Source: an uncultured Opitutia bacterium
GTDB lineage: Bacteria; Verrucomicrobiota; Verrucomicrobiia; Opitutales; Opitutaceae
Direction: 5' to 3'
DNA: 57,869 nucleotides
Assembly: GCA_903872505.1 (NCBI GenBank)
Contig: CAIQKV010000042.1
Location: forward strand, 65,139-123,007
Shown here: positions 32,541 through 41,576 of the stretch, piece by piece
Position numbering within the stretch: the first letter of the stretch is position 1
How the letters are laid out: each line of letters starts with the position of its first letter
Translations under genes and position numbers: made by a program
Notes under the pieces: generated by a model
The model's database searches: none
Told to the model about the DNA's origin: nothing
Seen by the model: the letters and a program-made list of their open reading frames with translations, nothing else

Positions 32541-34421
32541 ATGAGAACGGGAAACATTTTCCCGATGCCACCGCGCCCCGCGATTTCGCGCAGCTCACCC
32601 CCGGACGGCGGCGCCCGATCCGCCCTCCCCGGGTGGCTGGTCTGGCTCGGCCTGGCCGTCCTGTGCGTGCTGGCCTACTACCCCGCGATCCACGGCGGTT
32701 TCCTCTGGGACGACGAGGCGCATGTGACCAAGGCCGAACTCCGGCCGGCGGCGGCCCTCGGGCGGATCTGGTTCGAGCTCGGCGCCACGCAGCAATACTA
32801 CCCGGTCCTGCACAGCGCATTTTGGGTCGAGCACCGGCTGTGGGGCGACACGGCGGCGGCCTACCACTGGCTGAACCTCCTCCTCCACGCCACGGCGGCG
32901 GGCCTGCTCGTGCGGGTGCTGCAGCGGCTGGCCATCCCCGGGGCCTGGCTCGCCGGCCTGGTCTTCGCGCTGCACCCCGTGGGCGTCGAATCCGTGGCCT
33001 GGATCTCGGAACAGAAGAACACTCTCTCGGCGGTGTTCTACCTGCTCGCGGTACTGGCCTACCTCCGCTTTGACGAGGCGCGCGGTGACGCCGCGCCGTC
33101 CGCTGCCTCGCCCGCCCCGGACCGCGCCTGGCGCACCTACGCCCTCGCCACCGTCTTTTTCGTCCTCGCGATCCTGACCAAGTCGGTGACCGCCACGCTG
33201 CCGGCCGCCTTGCTGGTGCTCGCGTGGTGGCGGCGCGGCGCCCTCTCGTGGCGGCGCGATGTCGCTCCACTGCTGCCGTGGTTCGCGCTGGGGATCGCCG
33301 CCGGCCTGTGCACCGCGTGGGTCGAGCGCAAATTCATCGGCGCGGCGGGCACGGCCTACGACCTGAACGCCCTGCAGCGCTGCCTGCTGGCGGGCCGCGT
33401 CGTCTGGTTTTATCTCGGCAAGCTGCTCTGGCCTGCCCAGCTGAGCTTCGTCTACCCGCGCTGGACGATCGACGCCGCCGCGGCGTGGTCGTATGCGGGC
33501 GGCCTCGCGGCGCTCGCCGTGCTGGCGGGACTCTGGCGGCTTCGTCACCGCTCGCGCGGGCCGCTCGCGGGCGCGCTGTTTTTCGGTGGCACGCTGTTTC
33601 CGGCGCTCGGGTTCTTCAACGTCTACCCGTTCATCTACTCCTACGTCGCCGACCACTTCCAGTATCTCGCCTGCCTCGGCGTGATTGTGCCGGTCGCGGC
33701 CGGGCTGACGCTGGCCCTGGCGGCGCGGCCCGCCTGGGCCCGGCGCGCGATTCCCGCCGCGCTCGTCGGGGTGCTGGGCCTGCTGACCTGGCGCCAGGCG
33801 CACGACTACCGCGACAACGTCACGCTCTATCGTGCGACGCTGGCGCGCAACCCCGGCGCCTGGATGGCCGCCTACAATCTCGGCATGGAACTCGCCGCAC
33901 GGGGCGAAACCGACGCGGCGATCGCGTCCTACCGCGCGGCGCTGCACCTCCGGCCCGGTTACGCCGAGGCCCACGGCAACCTCGGCATGGCGCTGCTGGC
34001 CCAGCCGGACAAGAAGGCCGAGGCGATCGCGCAGCTGGAGACCGCCGTCCGCCTCAAGCCGGAGCTCTGGCAGGCGGAAAACAATCTGGCCAACACGCTC
34101 GCCACGATGCCCGGCCGCGAGGACGAAGCCATCCAGCACTACCAAGCCGTGCTGCGCCAACATCCCGAAAAGGCCGAGATCCAGATGAACCTGGGCATTG
34201 CGCTGCTCGGCCGGGCCAACCGCCAGGTCGAGGCGATCGGCCACCTGGAATCAGCGGTCCGCACCAACCCAGACCTCTGGCAGGCGCACTACGTCCTCGC
34301 CCACGAATTGCTCAGCCTGCCGGATCGCCGCGCCGAGGCCATCCCCCACCTCGAGGCCGTCCTCCGCCTCAACCCTGGCTTCACCCCGGCCCGCGAGCTG
34401 CTCGACCAGCTGCGGCGCTGA
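32541..34421 (+). CDS. TMTC-like membrane protein: GT-C-type transmembrane domain plus TPRs
   Basis: A 626-residue protein. About nine to ten hydrophobic helices cover residues 35-420. The first periplasmic loop has HGGFLWDDEAHVTKAEL, whose acidic pair resembles the catalytic D/E motif of GT-C glycosyltransferases and of the animal TMTC O-mannosyltransferases. ALHPVGVESVAWISEQKNTLS and FFNVYPFIYSYVADHFQYLACLG are also TMTC-like. Five TPR units follow (about 430-626), for example AYNLGMELAARGETDAAIASYRAAL. A protein O-glycosylation role is inferred from fold only. The ATG at 32565 is an alternative start. Confidence 0.75.
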   Translation: MRTGNIFPMPPRPAISRSSPPDGGARSALPGWLVWLGLAVLCVLAYYPAIHGGFLWDDEAHVTKAELRPAAALGRIWFELGATQQYYPVLHSAFWVEHRLWGDTAAAYHWLNLLLHATAAGLLVRVLQRLAIPGAWLAGLVFALHPVGVESVAWISEQKNTLSAVFYLLAVLAYLRFDEARGDAAPSAASPAPDRAWRTYALATVFFVLAILTKSVTATLPAALLVLAWWRRGALSWRRDVAPLLPWFALGIAAGLCTAWVERKFIGAAGTAYDLNALQRCLLAGRVVWFYLGKLLWPAQLSFVYPRWTIDAAAAWSYAGGLAALAVLAGLWRLRHRSRGPLAGALFFGGTLFPALGFFNVYPFIYSYVADHFQYLACLGVIVPVAAGLTLALAARPAWARRAIPAALVGVLGLLTWRQAHDYRDNVTLYRATLARNPGAWMAAYNLGMELAARGETDAAIASYRAALHLRPGYAEAHGNLGMALLAQPDKKAEAIAQLETAVRLKPELWQAENNLANTLATMPGREDEAIQHYQAVLRQHPEKAEIQMNLGIALLGRANRQVEAIGHLESAVRTNPDLWQAHYVLAHELLSLPDRRAEAIPHLEAVLRLNPGFTPARELLDQLRR

Positions 34422-34442
34422 ATCCGCCGCGCCGGCCACGGT

Positions 34443-35231
34443 TCACCGCGGGCGGCTGGTGCCGAACTTCCGCAGGTATTTCAGCGCAACCTCGAACTCG
34501 TGCGGCAACGGTGCGCGGAGCGTGATCGGCTCGCGGGTGGCCGGGTGCTTCACGGTCAGCTCGTTCGCATGCAGCGCGAGCCGCAGCAGCAGCGGCTTTT
34601 CGTCGTCGCGGCCCTTGTAGCCGCGCTTCAGGTCCGAGAGCAGCAGCTTGATCTCCGGATCGCCGTAAAACGCATCATTCAGGACCGGCGCGCCCGCCGC
34701 GGCCAGATGGACGCGGACCTGGTGCGGGCGGCCCGTCAGCGGCCGGCACTCCAGCCAGGCAAACCGGCCGAACCGCTCGAGCACGCGGAACTCCGTCACC
34801 GATTCCCGGCACCCTTCCCCGCGGCCCACGCGCATCCGGCCCGGCTCGCGCAGGTCGTCGCGCAACGGGAGGTCGACGGTGAACGCCTCCGGCAGGCCAC
34901 CCCCGGGGGCGCGCAGCGCCACAGTGTCGCGCAGCGCCCGCTCCGGCGGCAGCACCGCGACCAGCGCGAGGTAGCGCTTGTCGGCCGTCTTCGACTGGAA
35001 CTGCCCGCTGAGGAAATCGAGCGCGGGCTTGGTTTTCGCGCACAGCAGCACGCCGCTCACCTCGGGGTCGAGCCGGTGGACGTTGGCCACCGCCGGGCCG
35101 TATTTCGCCCGGACCGGATCCATGAGGTTCTCCATCGCCTTGCCCCGGCGCTCGCCCGCCACCGGCAGGCCGCTCGGCTTGTCGAAGGCGAGCAGATCGT
35201 CGTCCTCGTGGATAATGGGCGGGAGCGGCAT
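34443..35231 (-). CDS. RluA-family RNA pseudouridine synthase
   Basis: A 262-residue enzyme. The catalytic Asp lies in VHRLDPEVSGVLLCAKT (family HRLDxxTSG; Thr is Val here). FDKPSGLPVAG, KRYLALV and LTGRPHQVRVHLAAAGAPVLNDAFYG complete the RluA signature. There is no S4 domain at the N-terminus, as in RluA, TruC and RluC-type short forms. The RNA target is undetermined. It converges on the TMTC-like gene and is transcribed away from the TlpA-like gene upstream. Confidence 0.9.
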   Translation of the reverse strand: MPLPPIIHEDDDLLAFDKPSGLPVAGERRGKAMENLMDPVRAKYGPAVANVHRLDPEVSGVLLCAKTKPALDFLSGQFQSKTADKRYLALVAVLPPERALRDTVALRAPGGGLPEAFTVDLPLRDDLREPGRMRVGRGEGCRESVTEFRVLERFGRFAWLECRPLTGRPHQVRVHLAAAGAPVLNDAFYGDPEIKLLLSDLKRGYKGRDDEKPLLLRLALHANELTVKHPATREPITLRAPLPHEFEVALKYLRKFGTSRPR

Positions 35232-35304
35232 GCGTCACCGTGAGCACGCCAGAGCCGGGCGAAAAGTCACGCCCGGGTTTGCGCCGGCCGGGGGCCGCGG
35301 CCGC

Positions 35305-35814
35305 TCACTTCAGGTACTTGAGCAGCCGCTCCTCGTACACGGCCATGGGTTCGGCGCCGTCCTTCCGGTCGCGAAGGTTGCCCTCCCGGTCGATGATGAA
35401 GGTCGTGGGAATGTATTCCATCCCGCCGAACGCCGCCTGGATGTCGTCATCCGCCATGACGATCTGGTAATTCACCCCGTGCTTCTGGATGAAAGCCTTC
35501 ACCGTCCCGGCGGCATTTTTGCCCTGGTCGCACGCGACGCCGATGATCACGAGGCCGTCCTTGCCGTATTTCTTCTGCAGCTCGATGTAGCCGGGAATCT
35601 CCGCCCGGCAAGGCGGGCACCAGGTGGCCCAGAAATCCACCACGACCACCTTGCCCTTGAACTGGTCGGAGCTGACGACCTGGCCGTCTACATCCTTCAA
35701 TTTCCACGCCGGTGCGGGCGTGGCGGGGACCGGCTCGGCCCGGAGCAGGGCCGCGGCGGCGAGGGTGAAGGCAAGGCCAAGGAAGCAGCGGCGGAAAATC
35801 ATGGGGAGCAGCAT
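35305..35814 (-). CDS. TlpA/ResA-like periplasmic thiol-disulfide oxidoreductase
   Basis: A 169-residue thioredoxin-fold protein with a signal peptide (FRRCFLGLAFTLAAAALLRA). The redox motif is CPPC in FWATWCPPCRAEIPGYIEL, and the cis-Pro region is YIPTTFIIDREGNL. TlpA/ResA family members reduce disulfides in the periplasm, for example for cytochrome c maturation. The ATG at 35802 (MIFRRC) is an equally good start. It lies between the RluA and LysR genes with no clear partner. Confidence 0.87.
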   Translation of the reverse strand: MLLPMIFRRCFLGLAFTLAAAALLRAEPVPATPAPAWKLKDVDGQVVSSDQFKGKVVVVDFWATWCPPCRAEIPGYIELQKKYGKDGLVIIGVACDQGKNAAGTVKAFIQKHGVNYQIVMADDDIQAAFGGMEYIPTTFIIDREGNLRDRKDGAEPMAVYEERLLKYLK

Positions 35815-35880
35815 ACGGGTAAGAGGCGCGAACGCCCGGTTTGTTCCCGGCCCCGCCCCCCGTCCCCGGCCCGCCCGGCG

Positions 35881-36774
35881 TCAGGCGCTGCCGGGGATGT
35901 CGAGACCGAGGGTCTCGATGAATTTCTTCATCGCCGGCGTGAGCACGCGGCCCTTGCGGTGGAGGATCGCCAGCGGGCGGGTGAAGTCCTTGCCCTTGAA
36001 ATGCACGGCGACGAGCGTCCCCTGCTTCACTTCCTGCAGCACGGTGGCCTGCGGCACGATGGCGATGCCGTGGTCGATCTCGACCGCGCGCTTCACCGTC
36101 TCGATGTTGTCGAACTCCATCACCGGCTCGATCTCGAGCTTGTGGTCGCGGAAGATCTGGTCGACCGCCTTGCGCGTGGGGATGTCGGGGTCGAAGCCGA
36201 TGAATTTCTGCCCCGCCAGCTGCTTGAGGTCGATCTCCCCGCCCTTCGCGAGCGGATGCCCCGGGTGGGTGATGAGCACGAGGTGGTCGTCGCGGAAGGG
36301 CAGCGCCTCGATCTGCCGCTGCTTGACCGGGAAGGCCACGAGCCCGAAATCGACGGCGTTGTGGAGGATGTCCTCGTAGACGAGGTTGGAGCGGCGGTAT
36401 TCCACGCGCACGTTGACCGAGGGGTAGTCGTGCAGGAATTTCTTGATGTAGGCCGGCAGCTCGTGCAGGCCGATCGAGTAGATGGTCGAGATGCGGATCG
36501 TGCCGCTGATGACCTTCTTCATCTCCTGCAGCTCCGAGAGCAGCTTGTCGTAGGTGTGGAGAATCTCCTTCGCCGACTCGTAGACCCGCTGCCCCTCGCG
36601 GGTGAGCTGGAACTGCTTCTGGCTGCGGTCGATCAGCAGCGTCTTGAAGTGGCGCTCCATGGCGCGCGCCTGCTGGCTGACCGCCGACTGGGTGATGCCG
36701 TTGAGCTTGGCGGACTTTGAAAAGCTCTTCGTCTCGACCAGGTCGGAGAAGATTTTGAAGTTTTCGATTTGCAT
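35881..36774 (-). CDS. LysR-family transcriptional regulator
   Basis: A 297-residue LTTR. The N-terminal winged helix-turn-helix is FKIFSDLVETKSFSKSAKLNGITQSAVSQQARAMERHF; the periplasmic-binding-like effector domain begins near residue 90 (ISGTIRISTIYSIGLHELP). It resembles the CysL/CbbR-like branch. It is divergent from yggS across a 75-base AT-rich gap, the usual position for a LysR-regulated promoter, so yggS or autoregulation is the first candidate target. The gene is richer in Lys codons than its neighbours. Confidence 0.9.
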   Translation of the reverse strand: MQIENFKIFSDLVETKSFSKSAKLNGITQSAVSQQARAMERHFKTLLIDRSQKQFQLTREGQRVYESAKEILHTYDKLLSELQEMKKVISGTIRISTIYSIGLHELPAYIKKFLHDYPSVNVRVEYRRSNLVYEDILHNAVDFGLVAFPVKQRQIEALPFRDDHLVLITHPGHPLAKGGEIDLKQLAGQKFIGFDPDIPTRKAVDQIFRDHKLEIEPVMEFDNIETVKRAVEIDHGIAIVPQATVLQEVKQGTLVAVHFKGKDFTRPLAILHRKGRVLTPAMKKFIETLGLDIPGSA

Positions 36775-36849
36775 GTCTGACTCGGGGTTGCGCGGACCAT
36801 AACTATCGCTAATTTAACCGCAACCCATAAGCAGTGTCACTTTTAAGTC

Positions 36850-37554
36850 ATGTTTATCACTTATGATGAGTTCTCCCGCCGCGCGGATGCCGTCCGCGCC
36901 GACATCGCCGCGGCCTGCGCGCGCGCCGGCCGCGATCCGTCGGGGGTCGGGCTGCTCGCCGTCACCAAGTCCCACCCGGTCGCGGCCGTGGAATATGCCG
37001 CCCGCTACGGCCTGCCCGCCGTCGGCGAGAACCGCGTGCAGGAGGGCGCCGACAAGCGCGCCGCGACCACCGCGGAGGTCCGCTGGGAGCTGATCGGCCA
37101 CCTCCAGTCGAACAAGGCGAAGCTCGCCGCGACGCATTTTGACCGCGTGCAGAGCGTCGACAGCGAGAAGCTGCTCCGGCTGCTCGACCGCGCCGCCGCC
37201 GAGCTGGGCAAAATTCTGCCCGTGCTGCTTCAGGTCAACGCCGGCCGCGACCCCGCGAAATTCGGGGCCGAGCTGGAGGACGCCCCGCGGCTGCTCGACA
37301 CCGCCCTCGCGCAGAGTCACCTGCAGGTCGAGGGCTTCATGACCATCGCGCCGCTGAGCGACGACGACTCGGTCGCCACCCGCACCTTCACCACCCTGCG
37401 CGAACTGCGCGACCAGCTCGCCGGCGAGACCGGCGCCCTGCTGCCCGAGCTCTCCATGGGCATGAGCGGCGACTACGCCGCCGCCATCGCCGCCGGCAGC
37501 ACCCTGGTGCGCGTCGGCACGGCCCTCTTCGGCGCGCGCGACCCGGCGCCCTGA
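36850..37554 (+). CDS. YggS/PLPBP family pyridoxal-phosphate homeostasis protein
   Basis: A 234-residue alanine-racemase-fold protein. LLAVTKSHP carries the PLP-binding Lys, followed by GENRVQEG, WELIGHLQSNKAK, EGFMTIAP, ELSMGMSGDYAAAIAAGSTLVRVGTALFG. The family buffers PLP and has no strong catalytic activity. It is the first of four co-directional genes (yggS, SirB1-like, aroE, prepilin peptidase). The upstream gap shared with the LysR gene probably holds its promoter. Confidence 0.92.
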   Translation: MFITYDEFSRRADAVRADIAAACARAGRDPSGVGLLAVTKSHPVAAVEYAARYGLPAVGENRVQEGADKRAATTAEVRWELIGHLQSNKAKLAATHFDRVQSVDSEKLLRLLDRAAAELGKILPVLLQVNAGRDPAKFGAELEDAPRLLDTALAQSHLQVEGFMTIAPLSDDDSVATRTFTTLRELRDQLAGETGALLPELSMGMSGDYAAAIAAGSTLVRVGTALFGARDPAP

Positions 37555-37617
37555 GCGCCGGCGCGATTCCTTCCTTTCCGGGTTGCCAGCGCGGCGAAAC
37601 CTTCCTCGCCTGAGCGC

Positions 37618-38484
37618 GTGGAAACCGCCCAACTCGACGAAGCCCGGCAGCAGGCGCTTCGCGATCTGCTCGACGATTCCAGCCCGGCGGTGCGCCGGGC
37701 GCTGCTCGCCTACTTCACCGCGCTCGGGGCGCCGGCGCTGCGCTTCCTGCAGGAGACGACCCGCAGCACCCACCGCCCGCTCGCCCGCCAGGCCGCGGCC
37801 TTCCTCGGCGAGCTGAATTTTTCCGACCCGGTCGCGGAATTCCGAGATTTCATCCGCTCGCTCCAGTATGAGCTCGAGACCGGCTCGCTCCTGCTCAGCC
37901 GCACGGTGACGCCGGGGCTCGATGCCGGCGCGTGCTGCGGCGAGCTCGACCGCATCGCCAGCCGCTGCCGCGAGCTCATCAGCGAGCCGGCCAGCACCCG
38001 CGAGCAATGCCGCATCATCAACCGCGTGCTGTTCCACGAGTGGGGCTTCCACGGCAACGTCGAGCATTACACCGACCCGCGCAACAGCCTGCTCGACCAG
38101 GTGCTCGCGCGCCGCACCGGCATCCCGCTGTCGCTCAGCGTCGTCTACCTGCTGGTGGCCGAGCGGCTCGGCCTGGCGCTGGAGCCGGTCGGGCTCCCCG
38201 GCCACTTCATCGTCGGCTGCTTCGAGGATTCCCCGCCGTTCTTCATCGATCCCTTCGACAAGGGGGTCTTCCTCGACCCCGACGAGATCTTCGCCTTGCT
38301 GCAGGCCAACCAGATCACGCCCCAACTCACCGACCTCGCGCCCACGCCGGTCCGCGAGGTGCTCTGCCGCAACTGCCGCAACCTGGCGAACCACTACACC
38401 GCGGCCGGCGACGCCGAGCGCGCCCGGCTCTTCGCCGGCTTCGTCGTGGAGTTCGAGACCACCCACGAGCGCGCGCAGCCGTAA
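37618..38484 (+). CDS. SirB1/transglutaminase-like family protein
   Basis: A 288-residue protein. The core is the SirB1-type region: INRVLFHEWGFHGN, DPRNSLLDQVLARRTGIPLSLSVVYLLVAERLG, GLPGHFIVGC and FFIDPFDKG. The transglutaminase core is recognisable, but the usual active Cys is not obvious at the S-L-S-V-V-Y position, as in other SirB1 proteins. An N-terminal helical segment (SPAVRRALLAYFTALG) looks HEAT-like. The start is a GTG 63 bases after yggS. Function unknown. Confidence 0.8.
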   Translation: METAQLDEARQQALRDLLDDSSPAVRRALLAYFTALGAPALRFLQETTRSTHRPLARQAAAFLGELNFSDPVAEFRDFIRSLQYELETGSLLLSRTVTPGLDAGACCGELDRIASRCRELISEPASTREQCRIINRVLFHEWGFHGNVEHYTDPRNSLLDQVLARRTGIPLSLSVVYLLVAERLGLALEPVGLPGHFIVGCFEDSPPFFIDPFDKGVFLDPDEIFALLQANQITPQLTDLAPTPVREVLCRNCRNLANHYTAAGDAERARLFAGFVVEFETTHERAQP

Positions 38485-38533
38485 AAAATCGCCTCGTTCC
38501 CGCCGGCGTTCCCCGCTCTGCTGCCCTGAACGC

Positions 38534-39454
38534 ATGCGCGCCGCCGACCCCGTTCTCACCCTCCGCGACCTCGAGGCCTGGTCGCGCCCCGGCGTGGCCC
38601 TCGCCGTGGTCGGCCATCCCGTGGCGCATTCGCTCAGCCCGCCGATGCACAACGCCGCGCTCGCCGGGCTGGCCCGCACGTCGCCGCGCTTTGCCGACTG
38701 GAGTTACTTCCGCTTCGACATCGCCCCGGCCGACCTGCCCCGCGCACTCGAGCTCTTCCACGCGAAGAAATTCCGCGGGCTCAACCTCACCGTGCCGCAC
38801 AAGGTCCTCGCCTTCGACCTGGTCGCGTCCGTCGCCGACGCCGCCCGGCCCGTCGGCGCCGTCAACACCCTGCTCTGGACCGAGCGCGGGTGGCTCGGGC
38901 ACAACACCGACGGCTACGGCCTCGCCACGGCGCTGGCGCAGGACCTGGGCTGCACCCTCACCGGGACCCACGTCATCCTGCTGGGCGCCGGCGGCGCCGC
39001 CCGCAGCGCCGCGGTCGAGTGCCTCGGCCGCCGCTGCGCCTCGCTCAGCCTTGGCAACCGCACGCGCGCCCACCTCGACGCCCTGCTGGCCGTGCTCGCG
39101 CCCCAGGCCGGCGGCGTGCCGCTGCGGGGCTTCGCCCCCGGGGCGCCCCCCGCCGACCTCCCGGCGGGCGCTCTCGTGATCAACGCCACCAGCGCCGGCC
39201 TGCGCGCGGACGATCCCGCGCCGATTGATTTGCAGCGACTGCCCCGCCCCGCCAGCGTGTGCGACATGATCTACAACCCGCCGCAGACCCCGCTGCTGCG
39301 CGCCGCGGCGGCGCTCGGCCTCCCGCAGGCCAACGGCCTGTCGATGCTCGTCCATCAGGGCGCGAAGTCGCTCGAGCTCTGGAGCGGCGCGCCCGCCGCG
39401 CAGACCGCCCCGACCATGCAGGCCGCCGCCCGCGCCGCCCTGCCGCCCACCTGA
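38534..39454 (+). CDS. aroE: Shikimate dehydrogenase
   Basis: A 306-residue AroE. The substrate site has VGHPVAHSLSPPMHNAAL (family SLSP), NLTVPHK with the catalytic Lys, and VNTLLW...GHNTDGYG with the catalytic Asp. The nucleotide-binding loop is LLGAGGAARSAAVECL, and the C-terminus has NGLSMLVHQGAKSLELWSG. It reduces 3-dehydroshikimate with NADPH in aromatic amino acid synthesis. A DAHP synthase gene lies 4.7 kb further on but not in the same operon. Its stop is three bases before the prepilin peptidase ATG. Confidence 0.93.
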   Translation: MRAADPVLTLRDLEAWSRPGVALAVVGHPVAHSLSPPMHNAALAGLARTSPRFADWSYFRFDIAPADLPRALELFHAKKFRGLNLTVPHKVLAFDLVASVADAARPVGAVNTLLWTERGWLGHNTDGYGLATALAQDLGCTLTGTHVILLGAGGAARSAAVECLGRRCASLSLGNRTRAHLDALLAVLAPQAGGVPLRGFAPGAPPADLPAGALVINATSAGLRADDPAPIDLQRLPRPASVCDMIYNPPQTPLLRAAAALGLPQANGLSMLVHQGAKSLELWSGAPAAQTAPTMQAAARAALPPT

Positions 39455-39457
39455 ACC

Positions 39458-40366
39458 ATGACCGACTACCCCGAGTTTGCCGCCGCGTTCCCCTGGTTTT
39501 TCCCCGCCGTCGCGGGGGTCTTCGGGGCGATGGTCGGGAGTTTCCTCAACGTCTGCATCTACCGGATCCCGGCGGGGCAGTCGATCGTCACGCCCGGCTC
39601 GCACTGCGCCTGCGGGAAACCCATCGCGTGGTACGACAACCTCCCGGTCCTGAGCTGGTTCATCCTGCGCGGCCGGGCGCGCTGCTGCGGCCGGCCGTAC
39701 TCGTTCCGCTATGCGTTCGTCGAGCTGCTGACCGCGGCGCTCTTCCTCGCCTGCTGGCTGCTGTTCCCGCCCGCCAAGGCCGTGTGCGGCATGGTGTTCG
39801 TGAGCGTGCTGGTGGCCGCCACGTTCATCGACCTCGACCACATGGTCATCCCGGATGTGTTCACCCTCGGGGCCGGCCTGCTGGGCGTGTTGCTGTCGTT
39901 CATCCTCCCCGCGCTGCACGGCCAGCACGGCGGCATCTTGGTCGTCGACAGCCTGCGCTCGGGCACGGCTGCTATGCAGGGGCTGCTCGTCGGCTCCGGC
40001 CTCGTGCTCTGGATCGCGCTGCTCGCCGAGCTGGCACTGAAGAAGGAGGCCATGGGGTTCGGCGACGTGAAATTTGTCGGCATGATCGGCGCGTTCTGCG
40101 GCTGGCAGGGCGCCGTTTTCTCGGTGTTCGGTGGCGCCGTCGTTGGCACGGTCTGGTTCGTCCTGGCGCTGCTCTGGCAAAAGGTGTCCGGCAAGGCCTC
40201 GGCGGCCGCGCCCCCGTCGGAGACGCCCGAGGGCGAGCCCGCCCCGCTCGGCTTCGGCATGCACGTGCCCTTCGGCCCGATGCTCGCCATCGCCGGCCTG
40301 CTCTACTTCCTCGTCTGCCACCGCTGGGTCGCGGGGTACTTCGCGAGCCTCGGCGAGCTACTGTAA
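39458..40366 (+). CDS. Type IV prepilin peptidase/N-methyltransferase (PilD/A24 family)
   Basis: A 302-residue polytopic membrane protein. The aspartyl protease pair is readable: FIDLDHMVIPD and GFGDVKFVGMIG. The N-terminal methyltransferase domain has MVGSFLNVCIYRIP and WYDNLPVLSWFILRGRARCCGRPYSFRYAFVELLTA. The cytoplasmic cysteine motif, normally two CxxC pairs, here reads CAC and CC. It should cleave and methylate type IV pilin-like precursors. No pilin genes are nearby. It overlaps the end of galK by 9 bases tail-to-tail. Confidence 0.9.
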   Translation: MTDYPEFAAAFPWFFPAVAGVFGAMVGSFLNVCIYRIPAGQSIVTPGSHCACGKPIAWYDNLPVLSWFILRGRARCCGRPYSFRYAFVELLTAALFLACWLLFPPAKAVCGMVFVSVLVAATFIDLDHMVIPDVFTLGAGLLGVLLSFILPALHGQHGGILVVDSLRSGTAAMQGLLVGSGLVLWIALLAELALKKEAMGFGDVKFVGMIGAFCGWQGAVFSVFGGAVVGTVWFVLALLWQKVSGKASAAAPPSETPEGEPAPLGFGMHVPFGPMLAIAGLLYFLVCHRWVAGYFASLGELL

Positions 40367-41500
40367 CGCCGCCCCGTCGCCGGTCGACGCGCGCAGCACG
40401 TCGGGCCGGGCGCCGAATTTTTCCGCGTAGGCCGTCGCCACCGCCGTCGCCTGCGCCTCGCTGAACTCCGGCGTCGTCAGGGCCATCACCGCTCCCCCGA
40501 AACCGCCGCCCGTCAGCCGGGCGCCATGGACATGCGGGGCGGCCGTGAGCTGGTCGACGAGGAAGTCGAGTTCGGGCGTGCTGTTCTCGAACAGCAGCTG
40601 GGAACTGCGATGCGACGCCGTGAGCAGGCGGCCCGCCGCCGCAAGGTCGCCCGCCCGCAGGGCGGTCACCGTCGCGTCCACCCGCGCAATCTCCTCCACG
40701 ATGTGCCGGGCGCGCCGGAACTCCACCGGCGGCAGCTTCGCCCGCGCCGCCTCCAGCGCCGCCGGCGACACGTCGGCCAGCAGGGCCACGCCGAGCAGCT
40801 GCGCGGCGGCCATGCACTCACGGTGCCGCGCCGCGTACAGCCCGTCGACCAGGGCGTGCTTCGTGTGGGTGTTGAAGACCCAGAATCGCGCCGCGGCGGG
40901 CAGCGGCACCGTGGCAAAACTCGGCCCGCGGCAGTCAATGTGGACAAGGTGGTCCTTTTGGCCGAAGCCCGACACGCCCTGGTCGAGGATGCCGCACGGC
41001 ACGCCGACAAAGTGGTTCTCCGCGCGCCGGCAGAGCTGCACGACCGTCGCGCGCGGCGCGTCCTGCCCGCCCAGCGCGAGAAACGCCAGCGCCGACGCCA
41101 GCTCCAGCGCCGCGCTGCTGCTCAGCCCGGCGCCCGAGGGCAGGTCCGACAGCGCGAGAAAATCAAAGCCCGCCGGCGGCCGCAGGCCGAATTCCGGCAA
41201 CGCGGCGATGACGCCCAGCGGGTAGTTCAGCCAGCTGCCGGCGCCGCGCTGCTTCGCCGGGGGATTTTCCACCGGCAGCGTCTTGATCGCGCCCCCCGCC
41301 TCGCTGCAAAACCGCCGCCGTCCGTCGTCCCGCGCCGCCACCGCCACCCAGATGCCCCGGTCGATCGGCACGCCCAGCACCGTGCCGCCGTTGTAGTCGG
41401 TGTGGTTGCCGATGAACTCCAGCCGGCCCGGCGCCCGCGCGATCACCGCCGGGGCGCGGCCGAAGCGGGCGGCAAATTTTGCGATGAGTTCTGCTTTCAC
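40358..41500 (-). CDS. galK: Galactokinase (GHMP family)
   Basis: A 380-residue GHMP kinase. The galactokinase signature is GRLEFIGNHTDYNGG; the usual Glu before His is Asn here, a contact to the sugar in known structures. The ATP-binding motif is LPSGAGLSSSAALELA and the third motif is GARLTGGGFGGAVMAL. Overall length and order match GalK, which phosphorylates galactose at C1 in the Leloir pathway. No galT, galE or galM is adjacent. The start is a GTG. The Asn substitution leaves room for a related sugar. Confidence 0.85.
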   Translation of the reverse strand: MKAELIAKFAARFGRAPAVIARAPGRLEFIGNHTDYNGGTVLGVPIDRGIWVAVAARDDGRRRFCSEAGGAIKTLPVENPPAKQRGAGSWLNYPLGVIAALPEFGLRPPAGFDFLALSDLPSGAGLSSSAALELASALAFLALGGQDAPRATVVQLCRRAENHFVGVPCGILDQGVSGFGQKDHLVHIDCRGPSFATVPLPAAARFWVFNTHTKHALVDGLYAARHRECMAAAQLLGVALLADVSPAALEAARAKLPPVEFRRARHIVEEIARVDATVTALRAGDLAAAGRLLTASHRSSQLLFENSTPELDFLVDQLTAAPHVHGARLTGGGFGGAVMALTTPEFSEAQATAVATAYAEKFGARPDVLRASTGDGAALQ

Positions 41501-41576
41501 GCGGGAAAATTCTGTTCGGGGCGTTTGCCCGGCGTTGCCGCCCCGCGCCCGGCAGCGGCACGGCGCGGCCGCGGGT

